This document shows, one piece after another, positions 54,280 to 64,000 of a stretch of DNA of 64,000 nucleotides. A program made the translations under genes and the position numbers. The DNA is taken from positions 3,906,001 to 3,970,000 of the forward strand of contig NC_064673.1 in assembly GCF_023278565.1 (NCBI RefSeq). The letters are read 5' to 3'. Origin of the DNA: Colletotrichum lupini (Eukaryota > Ascomycota > Sordariomycetes > Glomerellales > Glomerellaceae). Position 1 is the stretch's first letter. Every line of letters begins with the position of its first letter. Under the pieces are notes generated by a model, which searched no databases, had not been told where the DNA came from, and was given only the letters and a program-made list of their open reading frames with translations.

Positions 54280-55867
54280 CATGCACGTCGTCGCGTGCGA
54301 ACCGGTAGCCAGAAGCTGCTCTCGTCGACCTGAAGCATATAATTAAATAACATACATTCTGGCACTTGGGCGCAAAGTTTCTATCGTGACAGTCATCAAA
54401 CGCGTAGTTTTGCGGCAGGCTGGGCCAAATGCATGAACCCGTTCGCGGAGAAAACAGAAGACTACTAACTTGAAGGTATCGCATCCCAGAGCAACCGGTC
54501 TTATAGGGCAGAACTCGGCGACAGATTAGCGGAATGGGCAACGGGTGGTTTTCTTGACTGGCATGACAGCATTCCTCCTAAGCTTCGGAGAGATTGGTTG
54601 CCCCGACTGTCTGGGTCCAGTACTACGGGTGCTGGGTCGCAGTTGCACACACGAATACGTTTATAGTAGTCTCGATGGTTACCACGCGAGCGGCAGGCAT
54701 ACCTACCTATCATACAAGCGAACCGAGAGACCCGAGCCATCGCCTTTCGGATCCTCCTAGGCCTCTAACCCGCCGGTGTTTCTAGCGGGACTCGGGAGAA
54801 GCTCGAGTGATCCTTGTCGATATCTCGGTTAGGTGTTCGGGTGGCATTCTGTCAGCATCGCTTACCCCGTGTTATTCGGATAGGAAACACCCCGATGGGT
54901 GGATTCGGTGCAGACCCGAGCCAAGGCGCTAGATTGATGCTAAGATTCGGGCGTTGGTCTCCGTACCGTCTTTCGGAGTCTCCCCCGTTTGTTGCCTCAA
55001 CTGTCTCTCCTCTTGACTCTGTCTGTTGTCTCTTACATATAGTGTTCGGGACAAAGGTTGTTGACTGCACTGGGGATCCGCAACTTGATCTCGAATCACT
55101 TTATCAATTCCTACTTGTGAAGTCTTAAGTCCTGATAAGATCCACCATGTCACAGAACGTCCGAGGGCCCAACAGAGAGACAACCAACATCCAATGGTCA
55201 CCCCTCACACACACACAAACTCCGTAAGCGGCAGGCGCACTGGTTTCCAATTCGAGCGGGCGAGCGGGTCCTCGGGTAGAAGACGAAGATCTTGGCTCTG
55301 TCCTTAGCGTCACCGTTTGCTGCCAACCCTTGTCGCTCTTTTCGCAGAAGATGCCATCTCGTTTCTCTCGTTTTGCTCGGTTTTCGTGTTACTAACCTAT
55401 ACGCTGACCAGTCATATGGCAGAGAAAACTGAGGAGAGGGTTGTCATGGATTTCTGGACCCTGAGATGGTGGTCTGTCTGCCTGTCAGTACGCAGATACT
55501 AAAGAGGCAGAGGCTGCTGTCCATGTTGTAGCTGAAGCTCATATGTTTCGCATCCATATATGTAGATGACAAACCTCGGCTGCGTTTCTTACTGTCATTT
55601 CTATTCGGCATCTACATCTTGGTTCAGTCCAAGTCTTTTTATTTCTTCCAAGGCATTTTCGACAGAACCATTGCCTCTTCAGGCTCGTGGCAACAATAAC
55701 AGATACCAAGCGAGAGGAAAGAAACGAGGACTCGGACAATATACCATCCACTCAAACTTGCGATCGATCGCTCTGGTGACTTCGGGCACCTTGGGAAGAT
55801 TCGTGTACATCCCGAGCCTCAACGAAGCCAGACGACTTTACTCAGCAGCACATCCAAATCGACCATC
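54280..55867. other. Intergenic
   Basis: 1.6 kb with no supportable gene. A short CA tract lies at about 55205-55217. The last 300 bases are presumed promoter of the RTA1 gene. Confidence 0.5.
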
Positions 55868-57041
55868 ATGTCGGCCAACGACACCACGACACGGCGGCCT
55901 TTCCGCGAGTGTACCGAAGTCTCACAGCTTTGCCCCGTCGAGATGACAGTCTTGTCCTACTACCCCAACTTCGGCGCCAACATCTTCTTCGCCGTCGCTT
56001 TCGGTTTGATCGTGCTCGTGTCGGCAACCATTGGAACATGGAAGCGCACATGGACGTTCATGGCTCTTGTGACGGGCGGCTGTGTCCTCGAGACAGTTGG
56101 TATGGAGTTCCCTTCCTGTCTTGCCATTCCTCACACACGAACCCATCATCCCAACTTACAACTGGATGAACCATGCCTCCGTGCTCCTAGACCCGCAAGC
56201 ACCACCAAGAATCCCCCTTTCTAACAACTGACATAACTCCAGGCTACGTCGGCCGCACCCTCCTCCACGAGAACCCCTGGAACAAGGACGCTTTCCAGAT
56301 GCAAATCTGCACCATCATCCTCGGTCCGACCTTCATCTGCGCAGGAATCTATTTGACCTTAAAACACGTCTCCGCCAACCTCAACCCATCCCTCTCGCGC
56401 GTCCGCCCTCGTCTGTACCCGCTCATCTTCCTCCCCGCCGACCTCACCTGCCTCATCATCCAGGCTATCGGTGGCGGCTTGGCTGCTGCGGCGGGCCAGA
56501 CGAATAAGAAGCTGCTAGACGGGGGCAACCAGGCCATCATTGCGGGTATTGTGCTGCAGGTCGTCGTGTTGATGCTGTTTGGGATCACTGGTGCGGACTA
56601 CTGGATCCGCGTGAGGAAGTGGGCGCACGGGGCCGATACCAGCGCCGGCGATGTCTCGCTGTACCATGCCAAGAGGTTCAGGTCCTTTATCTACGCTGTT
56701 ACGGTGGCGTATGCTTGTGTTATGATTCGTTGCATTTACCGGTAAGTTGGGCTGGTATACCACAAAAACAACAGAGGACAAGGGTTGACTGATCTTGTTA
56801 CAGTGTTGCCGAGATGGCCGGTGGATGGGGCAACCATATTATGCAGGACGAGGTTTCCTTCATGATCCTCGACGGCGGCCTGGTCTTGATCTGCGTCACG
56901 ATGCTTACAGCCTTCCACCCGGGTTTATTCTTCCCGCAAATGGCGAACGCTCGCAAGGCATCTGTCGGAGAGAAGTCGGAGACGACAACAACATCAACAC
57001 CAGAAAATACCAAGATCGAGTCTGGGCGCGAGTCCGCATGA
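55868..57041 (+). CDS. RTA1-family seven-TM lipid-translocating/stress-resistance protein
   Basis: Plasma-membrane protein of the fungal RTA1/RTM1/RSB1 family, linked to resistance to aminocholesterol, azoles or sphingoid bases. Exons 55868-56099, 56243-56741 and 56804-57041 encode 322 residues; introns are 143 and 62 nt, splitting the Gly of ETVGYVGR and the Arg of IYRVAEM. Seven hydrophobic segments are seen. Family marks are YYPNFGANIFFAVAFGL at the first helix, ETVGYVGRTL, LTLKHVSANLNPSLSRVRPRLYPLIFLPADLTCLIIQAIGGGLAA, and RCIYRVAEMAGGWGNHIMQDEVSFMILDG. The cytosolic tail is Thr/Ser/Lys-rich. The N-terminal Cys pair (CTEVSQLC) is typical of the extracellular side. The physiological substrate is not evident. 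Confidence 0.93.
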
Positions 57042-57545
57042 AGATTCGAAAGAAGGATGTTAGAATCAAGAAGATGGTATTAGACGGATGAAGAAGGTAT
57101 CATGGAAACACTGTTCTCGACAGACAGTCAGGTCAATTGGGCATCGGCGCAAAGGCGCTAGATCTTTTTTCGAAACCTCTTAGACTGTGGATTTGCAATT
57201 TGTCAAAGAACTTGACATAATATTCAGTGAATTTCGGCTCTGCCTTTCTGTGAGCTTTGTCGAGTATGTTCATGTCGACAAACCAAGTCTGCAAGATCTG
57301 TCTACCAGCGGATCGACAAAGAATTGGTTGTTTATTGTTTAAGAAATAACGTTTGTTCAATATTTAGAAAGTCCCCTCTACAATATTCACGGGCCACACC
57401 TAGACAGTGACTTGACTTCTACATATAAGCTAGGTGTTTTCCCTTAGATTTTCCACGGAAAACTGTCGGTAACCTCATCTAAAATATCCTCCAACAGCCA
57501 TACATCTTGTATGAGATAGGAAAGCAGTCTTTGTAAGTAATTCCC
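57042..57545. other. Intergenic
   Basis: Presumed 3' UTR of the RTA1 gene and promoter of the CxxC protein. A GTAAGT at 57535 and a CGCAG at 57572-57576 could be a 42-nt leader intron of the next gene. Confidence 0.45.
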
Positions 57546-57989
57546 ATGACAACTTTGCTCACAATGTGTGTCGCAGACGTAATCCACTACATGTGCAGCA
57601 TCTGCAACACCCGTCTAGGAAAACCACGTCGCCGAGTCCTCGAGCATTGTTCCGCTGTCATCCTGAACAGCAAGAACCGCCAACACTGCGGCGTCCTCTA
57701 CGACACGGTTCCTGAACCGTCCGCTGCCGATCCGGCACTCAATCATTCGGGACTCGAGTTTGAAGTCTTGAAAACAGCGTTGGGCTACACTCTCATCGAG
57801 CCACAACACCGTCGTCCTAAGCCAAAGGCGATTCGATGCGACTTGTGCGTAGACCATCTTGGGGAGAAAGAGGCTGAAGTGAGAGAGAAGTGGTGGAGGG
57901 CAGAGACAAAGGCACTGGCAGGTACCAGAAAGAACAAACGGCTAATCCCAGGACCTTCAACTGCGGGGTGGTCTGACATCTATCGATGA
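57546..57989 (+). CDS. Small protein with two CxxC motifs, unknown function
   Basis: An unrecognised 147-residue single frame. Two Cys pairs, CSIC (about residues 17-20) and CDLC (about 98-101), each followed by a Leu-Gly turn (TRLG, DHLG), could make one zinc site of the split-ribbon type. The C-terminal third is Lys/Arg/Glu-rich. The start is uncertain: ATG 57546 opens the frame, but if the small intron 57535-57576 is real, translation would begin at the Met just before the first CxxC (MCSIC). Homology was not recognised. Composition and length favour a real gene over a shadow frame, as no better gene overlaps. Confidence 0.5.
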   Translation: MTTLLTMCVADVIHYMCSICNTRLGKPRRRVLEHCSAVILNSKNRQHCGVLYDTVPEPSAADPALNHSGLEFEVLKTALGYTLIEPQHRRPKPKAIRCDLCVDHLGEKEAEVREKWWRAETKALAGTRKNKRLIPGPSTAGWSDIYR

Positions 57990-58069
57990 ATGGTTTCATA
58001 GTTCTGGTAAGTGTAGGTTTCCCAAAGGCCCTAGAAATCTAACATCCTAGCTCGACGGATGACTGTTTT

Positions 58070-59356
58070 TCACTCCTTGCCTCCCAAGTACCGATAAACG
58101 ACGGAAAAGTCCCGCCCTTTGCACCCTTCCTCGGTCTCAGCAGAAGCATACACCTCGGTTGCCTTGCCCGCCAACTCCAACTTGGCACCAGCCTCCCGCG
58201 CAGCAACGACGGCCAACCCAAGATCTTTGCGCATCAGCCCGATCCCGAACCCGCCCTTATAATCCCGTCCCGCGGGACTCCCCTCGACGACGCCCTTGAC
58301 GGGGTTATTCACCTCGCTAGGCCAGCACTTGCCCGTACTAACGTTGATCACGCCCGCGAGAACCTTGGGATCCAACCCCCACTTCATGCCCAGGTTCATC
58401 GCCTCAGCCGTGGCGATGTTGTTAATGGCCAGTAGGTAATTATTCGCCAGTTTCGCCGAGAGCCCCGTCCCCTGCGGTCCGCAGTGCAACACGCGCCTGC
58501 CCATACGCAGGAGCGTCGGCTCCACGGTGGGAAGATGCGTTGCGTCGCAGCCGAGCATGAAGGTGAGCGTGCCGGCCGTGGCACCGACGACGCCGCCGGA
58601 CATTGGGGCGTCGACGAAAGTGCCCCGGTTGCTGGTTGAGGCCGAGACCGAGGCGGCGACCTCGCGGGACGAGGAGGGGTCGATGGTGGAGCAGTCTATA
58701 AAGGTGCGTTTGCGGGAGGGCAGGTCTTTGAGGATGGAGGCGTAGACTGCTTTGACGTGGGATGGTTCGGGGAGAACGGTGATGATGGTGTCCTGGTGAG
58801 TCGTATGAGTATTCATGCCCTTGGTACAGAAATTGGAGCTTGAAGAAATACGGCATGAGGCTCTCGAGATCAGAAGACTTAGGAAGTTGCTTTACTCAGT
58901 GGACGGATGTAGGCCGCCTCATAGTTGGCAAAACAGTTTTAAGAATGCATCATACGAGCACAGATGGGCCATCTTGAAAGATGGAAAAACGAAACACGGT
59001 AACTTACAGCTTCAATTGACGCATCTCGTGCAGTGTCAACAACAGCAACCTTTGCGCCGCCGGCCTGAGACTGGTCCATCTCCTTTGCCAGGTTGGAGAC
59101 GGCGTCTTTATTGATGTCAAAGATGCGAATCTCATCTTTGGGACTCAACTTGGACTGAAGGTTCTTGGCCATTTGGTAACCCTGAAATGGAACGGTCAGC
59201 TTCATGAGGGGTTTAATGCCATTGAGTTTAGGAGGGCCATACCATTTGTCCTAAGCCGATGAAGCCATAACTCTCCAACCGCCGGTGCGTCGTCGCAAAG
59301 CCGCGCTGTTGTTGAACGAGTCTCGGCAGAGCTCGCAATGTGGAAACTGCCCGCAT
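58070..59356 (-). CDS. 3-hydroxyisobutyrate dehydrogenase, mitochondrial
   Basis: NAD-dependent enzyme of valine breakdown, oxidising 3-hydroxyisobutyrate to methylmalonate semialdehyde. Exons 59356-59243, 59181-59008 and 58792-58070 encode 336 residues; introns are 61 and 215 nt, all phase 0. Residues 1-28 are Arg-rich with no acids until Glu28, a mitochondrial presequence (ending near RGFATTHRRL). The Rossmann signature YGFIGLGQMGYQMAKNL has GxGxxG at 34-39; intron 1 falls inside it. TIITVLPEPSHVKAVY and FIDCSTIDP follow, then the substrate loop DAPMSGGVVGATAGTLTFM and the catalytic-Lys helix GTGLSAKLANNYLLAINNIATAEAMNLG. The C-terminus includes DYKGGFGIGLMRKDLGLA, specific to hydroxyisobutyrate dehydrogenases within the beta-hydroxyacid family. 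The other family members (glyoxylate reductases) are less likely. Confidence 0.94.
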
Positions 59357-60856
59357 CTTGTGAAATGTATTCCAATTTCAGATGAGGAAAAGCAACAGGT
59401 ACTTGAGTGACAGTGAAAAGAAGGAGACAGAGCACACTCAAAACCGGAAAGATGTAAGTGTACAATGCTCTTGTTCAAAGTTGGATGAGAGACGGGCACT
59501 CCAGCCGATCGTAACCCCAGCTTTCCACTTCCACTTCACCCGCTTGCGCGCTGCGGGGGAGCAAGCCAACGGTTATCCGGGGAGCCGGCCATTGCCGGTG
59601 TTAGCCATGCCCGCTCGTGTCTACCCCGAATGATGCACGCGGGCGACCTTGGACCTTGGCCCTTGGCCCCTCCCCCCGTCATCCGAGACCTTTGTCTCCC
59701 AACCCATGCATTGGTGCGTCTGCGGGAGCGGCCCTGAACGAATTGGAGAAGAAAAGAGTGGTTCCGCGCCCCTTGCAGATGATGCTAAGAATACCGCATG
59801 GTGCCGGGAGAGCGCACGCATATACTAACGTCGCTTGGGAAAAGGTCAAATCCGAGCTTAGCCTTTCCCTCACGACAGAAAGGTGAGTAGGAGAAGAATT
59901 ACTTTCCGCTTTTCAGACATCGTGAGAAATTTCTGATTTCTTATATGCCGTGGCATGTGGACCGAATGACATCAGTTTGACAAACATCATCTCCATTGCC
60001 GATGGAGACAGTTGAGACGACGATGGAGACTGAAGGGATAAGTGGTGGAGATTTCGGCGAGGAACTGACTCTTCGCCAAGGGCCTTCCATGAAATAATGG
60101 GACGTCTGACTGAGTAATAGACGGTTGGGCCATTGTTTTCTACCAGCAGCGGCTGGGATAGCTTAGGGACAAGGGCCTCGTACGGCCAACTTGTAACATA
60201 CAAGCCAGTCAACAACCCAAGCCTCGCATCATACCATGCACTAAGCTATGTAGGCGGGTACTACATTGAGGAAAGTTGTGGAGTGACTCGGACAAAAACC
60301 GGATGAGGCTCTGCTTGAGCGAAATGGAGCATCCGGGTAGCTGGCTTCACAAGCACAAAACGTATCATAGTCGTGATAGTTACATTAGGGTCAACGACAT
60401 AACACCCCTTGACTGCTTACGAGCGACATAATTGTCAAGACGATAGCGCCTCGAAGAAGCATCTCTTGCAACGCATGCACCGTATCCCATTCGACGCCAA
60501 AAAGCAGAGAAATACCTAAACAATACATCAACTACAATTGCCTCAATCCTGAACCACGGCCTTGCCCTCCCGCGTATCCCCCTATCGCCCGTGGAGACGA
60601 TCTCAATGTACACTTATTTGATCCCACCCAATATTCCACAAGCAACGAGTGAAAAGAAAGCTGGCCCGAGTGCCCTCGGGCTCTATCTGGGTATGATGAG
60701 TAAGGCAATAAAACGATATAGAAAGGCTGCCGCCGAGTCCTCGGCCTGGAAAACGGGCTTGAGGCAGTCAGAATATCTGATATTCCACGACTGTATCAAC
60801 CGTCTTCACTGCAACCTAGAGCCCCCCGAAATGCTCCCGACACGTCAAACGACGTC
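59357..60856. other. Intergenic
   Basis: 1.5 kb between two minus-strand genes. The short frames lack domains; a plus-strand frame running to 60929 overlaps the last Bqt4 exon and is taken as fortuitous. It holds the promoter of the hydroxyisobutyrate dehydrogenase gene and the Bqt4 3' UTR. Confidence 0.5.
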
Positions 60857-62238
60857 TCAGAAAGAACCAACAAAGTACGAGAATGCGCTGCAAATTTTGT
60901 TAGCCGATTTCAGTCCCAGATGGCAATGAGCAAATCAGAGATACATACCCGACGGCCAGTGACACGGCACTCAGACCAAACAAAGCCCGGTTCCGTACGC
61001 GGAGCTTCTTGACCTGCACCTCGGTGGTCTTGGCCTTCTTCGACCGCGGCTCCTCGACGACCTCCTTCTCCTCATCCTCATCGTCTCCTTTTGAAATCTC
61101 TTCGGCTCCACGCTTGCTCTTGGCCTTGGGACTGTCAACGCCTTCTGACTTGATGGCGGCCGCCTCGACCATTTGCTTCGCCTCCGCAATCATACGCGCA
61201 GTCTCCTCGGCAGATGGTGGCTCTGCGCTCAACAGAGGAAGCTCTAGTGACACGGCAGTGTGCTTAGTCTCGTTGCCGTCCTCATCCGTCTTGATAGCTT
61301 GGTCAACTATGACCTTGGCCTTGGGCTCTTCTTCCCTAGCCTCGAATACAAGCACTGGTTCCGTCTCGACAGTCTTGACAATGGTCTTGATCTCCGCTTC
61401 GGCGTCCTTGTCCTCTTCAATAACGCCGTTGACTTCCAGCTTAGTGGCAATTGTGGGCGTAGATTCTCTAGGCTCAACAGAGTCGGCCTTGGCCCGGCGC
61501 TTTCTGGGCGATCGGACAGGTCTAGGGAGTGTCGTGACAGCGGCGGCCTTGGTAGGGCTTGCTGAGCGGCGAGATCGAGTGCTACGAGGGAGTGAAGTCG
61601 GGGTAGGAGGAGCAAGCTGAGGGTGAGCCTTGAGAAGCTCGTACTTGGGGGGCGCCGTGATCTTCTTAGGAGGGCTATCAGGGGTGTTGGAAACGGCAAT
61701 AGTCGCGGGATCCAGTAGGGCGCGGATCCAAGGCCCAACGCCGTACTCCTCAGCCAGCGCCAATGCATGGTCTGGAGGAATCCAGACGTTGCCGGCAGTC
61801 TCCTCGGGGCTGGTAGAAGCGAGTGACTTAATGTACTTGCGTTCGGCCTCTTCTTCGGCGGCCTCGGCGTAAGGGAAAGTGGCCTTGAACATTCCTGTCG
61901 CAGAAACAAAGCCGTCGTGGCTGCGTCGCATCAAGAAGTAGCTGTTAGGGCTGGACTTGAAGATGCCAGAGACGATACCCTTGGGCAAGGGAGCGCGGAG
62001 GTGGGCATAGTCGAATACACCGAGAGCAGCGCCTTCCCCTTCGGCCAGGTTGACCATCTTGGCCGTCAGCTGAGTCTGACCGAGTCGACGACGGGCTACG
62101 AGGTCATCGTCTAGAGTCTGGTTAGCAAGCACAAAGTGCTAGGCGCAGTCAATTGTTCGTACAACGGGGCACATCCTCAGTCATGAGGGTGTTGCGCTTT
62201 GCGGGCAGGTGCCGCTCGTGAGCTGTAGCAGAAGGCAT
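60857..62238 (-). CDS. Bqt4-like inner-nuclear-membrane protein (APSES/KilA-N-like domain)
   Basis: Likely orthologue of fission-yeast Bqt4, which tethers telomeres to the inner nuclear membrane. Exons 62238-62163, 62110-60949 and 60887-60857 encode 422 residues. The first intron (52 nt, GTACGA, GCTAAC, TAG) splits the Tyr of [18 protein letters not shown]. The second (61 nt, GTATGT, CTAAC, CAG) precedes a 31-nt terminal exon that adds AFSYFVGSF and completes the C-terminal membrane segment. The DNA-binding-like domain spans about 40-145, with [42 protein letters not shown] and [28 protein letters not shown] long acidic/basic low-complexity linker holds basic clusters ([15 protein letters not shown]) that can serve as nuclear signals. 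The tail [18 protein letters not shown] is the anchor. Without the small end exon the frame would run on into intron sequence. Confidence 0.88.
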
Positions 62239-64000
62239 TTCGGAAGTGTGGGACAGAGAGCGTAAAATTGGCGATTAAATTGGGTACGTTCAAAGGAAGT
62301 TTGCGATGCGCGCTGGCGGCAATCGAGGAGTGGTGTCTTCCAGGTCGCGTCGACGATGGGCTCGATCGGAGGAAGGGACTAAATCGTCGCGTCAGCTTGA
62401 GGGCAGGTAGGAGCGCATAGATGGCGCGCAAAGAAGAGAATGATGGTGAGGTCTGTGGTAGGTGTCGCTTACCGAAGACTCGTTGGGGCTGACGGGAGCT
62501 GGCGATGGAGTTGGATCCTCGGAGCGCCAACGTGACGTGACGGGTCTGTCGCGTAAAAAAAAAAGGGTGCAGGGGTGGGTTGGCGATGCGGTTGATGAAG
62601 AAAAAAGATTATAATTGATTGTAGGCAATGGGAACAGCGATCCCGATAAGGGCACAGGCACAAAGGGCAAAGCTGTCTCAAAGGATGGATCGAGGGGAAG
62701 AAAGAAGATGTGGAGGGAATGTGTGTGAGAGAGTGAGGTGTGGTAGTGGTGGTGTGAAGGAAAGAGGGAGGGACGAGTCGCGGGATAAGAGAGAGAGAGA
62801 GAGGTGGTGGTGGTGACTTGTGAGGAGGAGAGGACGGGGGAGGAAATGGAAGGAAGAGAGGCGGCCCCGGGACGGGAAGAGCCTGAAGCTGGGCTACTTT
62901 TGCGCGCGCAAATTGGAGCAGTAGGTACCTCACCACTCGAGTCTCCAGCAGCGTGTCTCGTCCACCGGAGCGTGTGGCAGCAGCAGTAGTAGAGCAGTAA
63001 GAGAAAGAGAGCTTCACCTCAAACTTTGGGGGTCCTCCTGCTCATTGGGTAAGATTGGAGGGAGGGGTGGAACTGCGGGTTCGGAAAGCGAAGCGTGACG
63101 GCGTGACCCTGACGCGGGAGAAGCCTGAAGGTCGAAGAGCACGTAAAAGGCACTATTGGAACGAAGTATGCGACATAGATGGATACCTCTGTTACCCAAG
63201 ACTATAACACTGGAAGAGATGTACCTGTCTATCGCGACTGCCACTTGCCGCATTTGACGACCAGCACCTCCGGCGCTTTCCCCGGAAATGCAGTTAGAAC
63301 GGATAGATACATCCTGCCAGCTGCGCAAGGTCGGAAGAAAAGTCCCTGACTCCTGAGGAAGGAGGGAAGGAAGATTATCGATGCGACGGTCCCTTCCTTC
63401 TTTGCCTTTACCCGTTGCGTGACCCATGTCACTTCTTAAGCCAAGCCGAGAGAAAGTTGAGATTTTGACACTCAGGTTTTCTGTCCCACTGAGCACACGT
63501 TTCCTCAGAGAAGCTCTTCAGTCTGCCCCCCGGTCTGTCCCCAACAATTTTCGTCGCGAACGCGCAGAGCTTTGGACACCCTGGGCGCCGTTCGCAGTCT
63601 CCAGCCAAGCGGAGACAAACGAGCCACAGGCCACAGGATTCTAGGTTCTTCAAGCTCGAGAGGGTCCAGTGTCTCTTCTCCCATTTCACCAAGGTATGGA
63701 GTACTGAGTACTCCGTACTGTGTCCGTACTTCTCCAGCATGCCATGCATGGATATCCCCCCTTTCAACTTGGTCGACATCCTTTCCTTGCACCGAGATTG
63801 AAAGCGGCGGCAGCACCAGAGCAAGCAGCGCGGGGGGCCCTTACCCGGCTACGATTGTGCCTAGCAACGGGCGAACTGCAGCTATCCCGCCTTCAGCCCA
63901 TCATTCGACCACGTTCCCCCCATCTCGTGCATTGCAGTATCTACCTACACAGTACAGTATTAGCTGCAGCAGCTGCAGTCTAATCGATAAGGGAAGAGTG
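62239..64000. other. Intergenic, upstream of Bqt4 gene
   Basis: No supportable gene to the window end. The proximal 700 bases are purine-rich on the plus strand (pyrimidine-rich on the gene strand), typical of a fungal promoter or leader, with (GA)n and (GGT)n tracts at 62789-62815 and AGGTACCTCA at 62923-62932. Frames at 63.0-63.9 kb lack domains. Confidence 0.5.
62789..62815 (+). repeat. (GA)n-(GGT)n microsatellite
   Basis: About eight GA units running directly into four GGT units, in the upstream region of the Bqt4-like gene. Confidence 0.85.

Noticed and set aside
53991..54365. Minus-strand poly-Ser frame
   Set aside because: It is the antisense of the Glu/Asp tail of AP-3 beta (GAG/GAC runs read as CTC/GTC); not a gene.

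Overview
This window is nuclear DNA from a filamentous ascomycete (Pezizomycotina). The genes carry short 48-215 nt GT-AG introns with CTAAC/CTGAC-type branch sites. The gene set is typically fungal: HET domain, RTA1, PL3 pectate lyase, DSGL-terminated laccase, Bqt4 and an isocyanide synthase. One transposon has been exhaustively mutated by repeat-induced point mutation (RIP). A plant-associated Sordariomycete, for example a Colletotrichum-like fungus, fits, but the genus is inference.

Layout. 1-17.9 kb is a sparse accessory block: a 14-TM drug-type MFS pump, a MetE-like zinc methyltransferase, a Cdc25-type rhodanese, two small membrane proteins, a secreted PL3 pectate lyase, an acyl-CoA dehydrogenase and a secreted laccase. 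17.9-25.5 kb is one AT-rich block. I read it as a complete but dead Ty1/copia LTR retrotransposon, with 177-bp LTRs, a CATTG target duplication and integrase, reverse transcriptase and RNase H relics in copia order. It carries about 1.8 kb of unexplained DNA between RNase H and the 3' LTR. 26.4-30.9 kb holds a divergent pair, a monocarboxylate-type MFS transporter and a DIT1/PvcA isocyanide synthase, the best candidate here for an uncharacterised small metabolite locus. 31-64 kb is mostly conserved housekeeping: dihydroorotate dehydrogenase, Mpv17/PMP22, a HET-domain protein, a large basic disordered protein, kinetochore Nuf2, a possible RecA-fold protein, AP-3 beta, an RTA1 membrane protein, a CxxC protein, 3-hydroxyisobutyrate dehydrogenase and Bqt4. 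It is interrupted by a 7.7-kb interval (40.5-48.1 kb) with almost no supportable gene.

Functional links are few. The transporter and isocyanide synthase share one 1.27-kb promoter. Pectate lyase and laccase are both secreted plant-matter enzymes. The other genes look independently expressed. Coordinates of spliced genes were derived by hand from splice consensus and reading phase. No RNA genes or CRISPR arrays were found.
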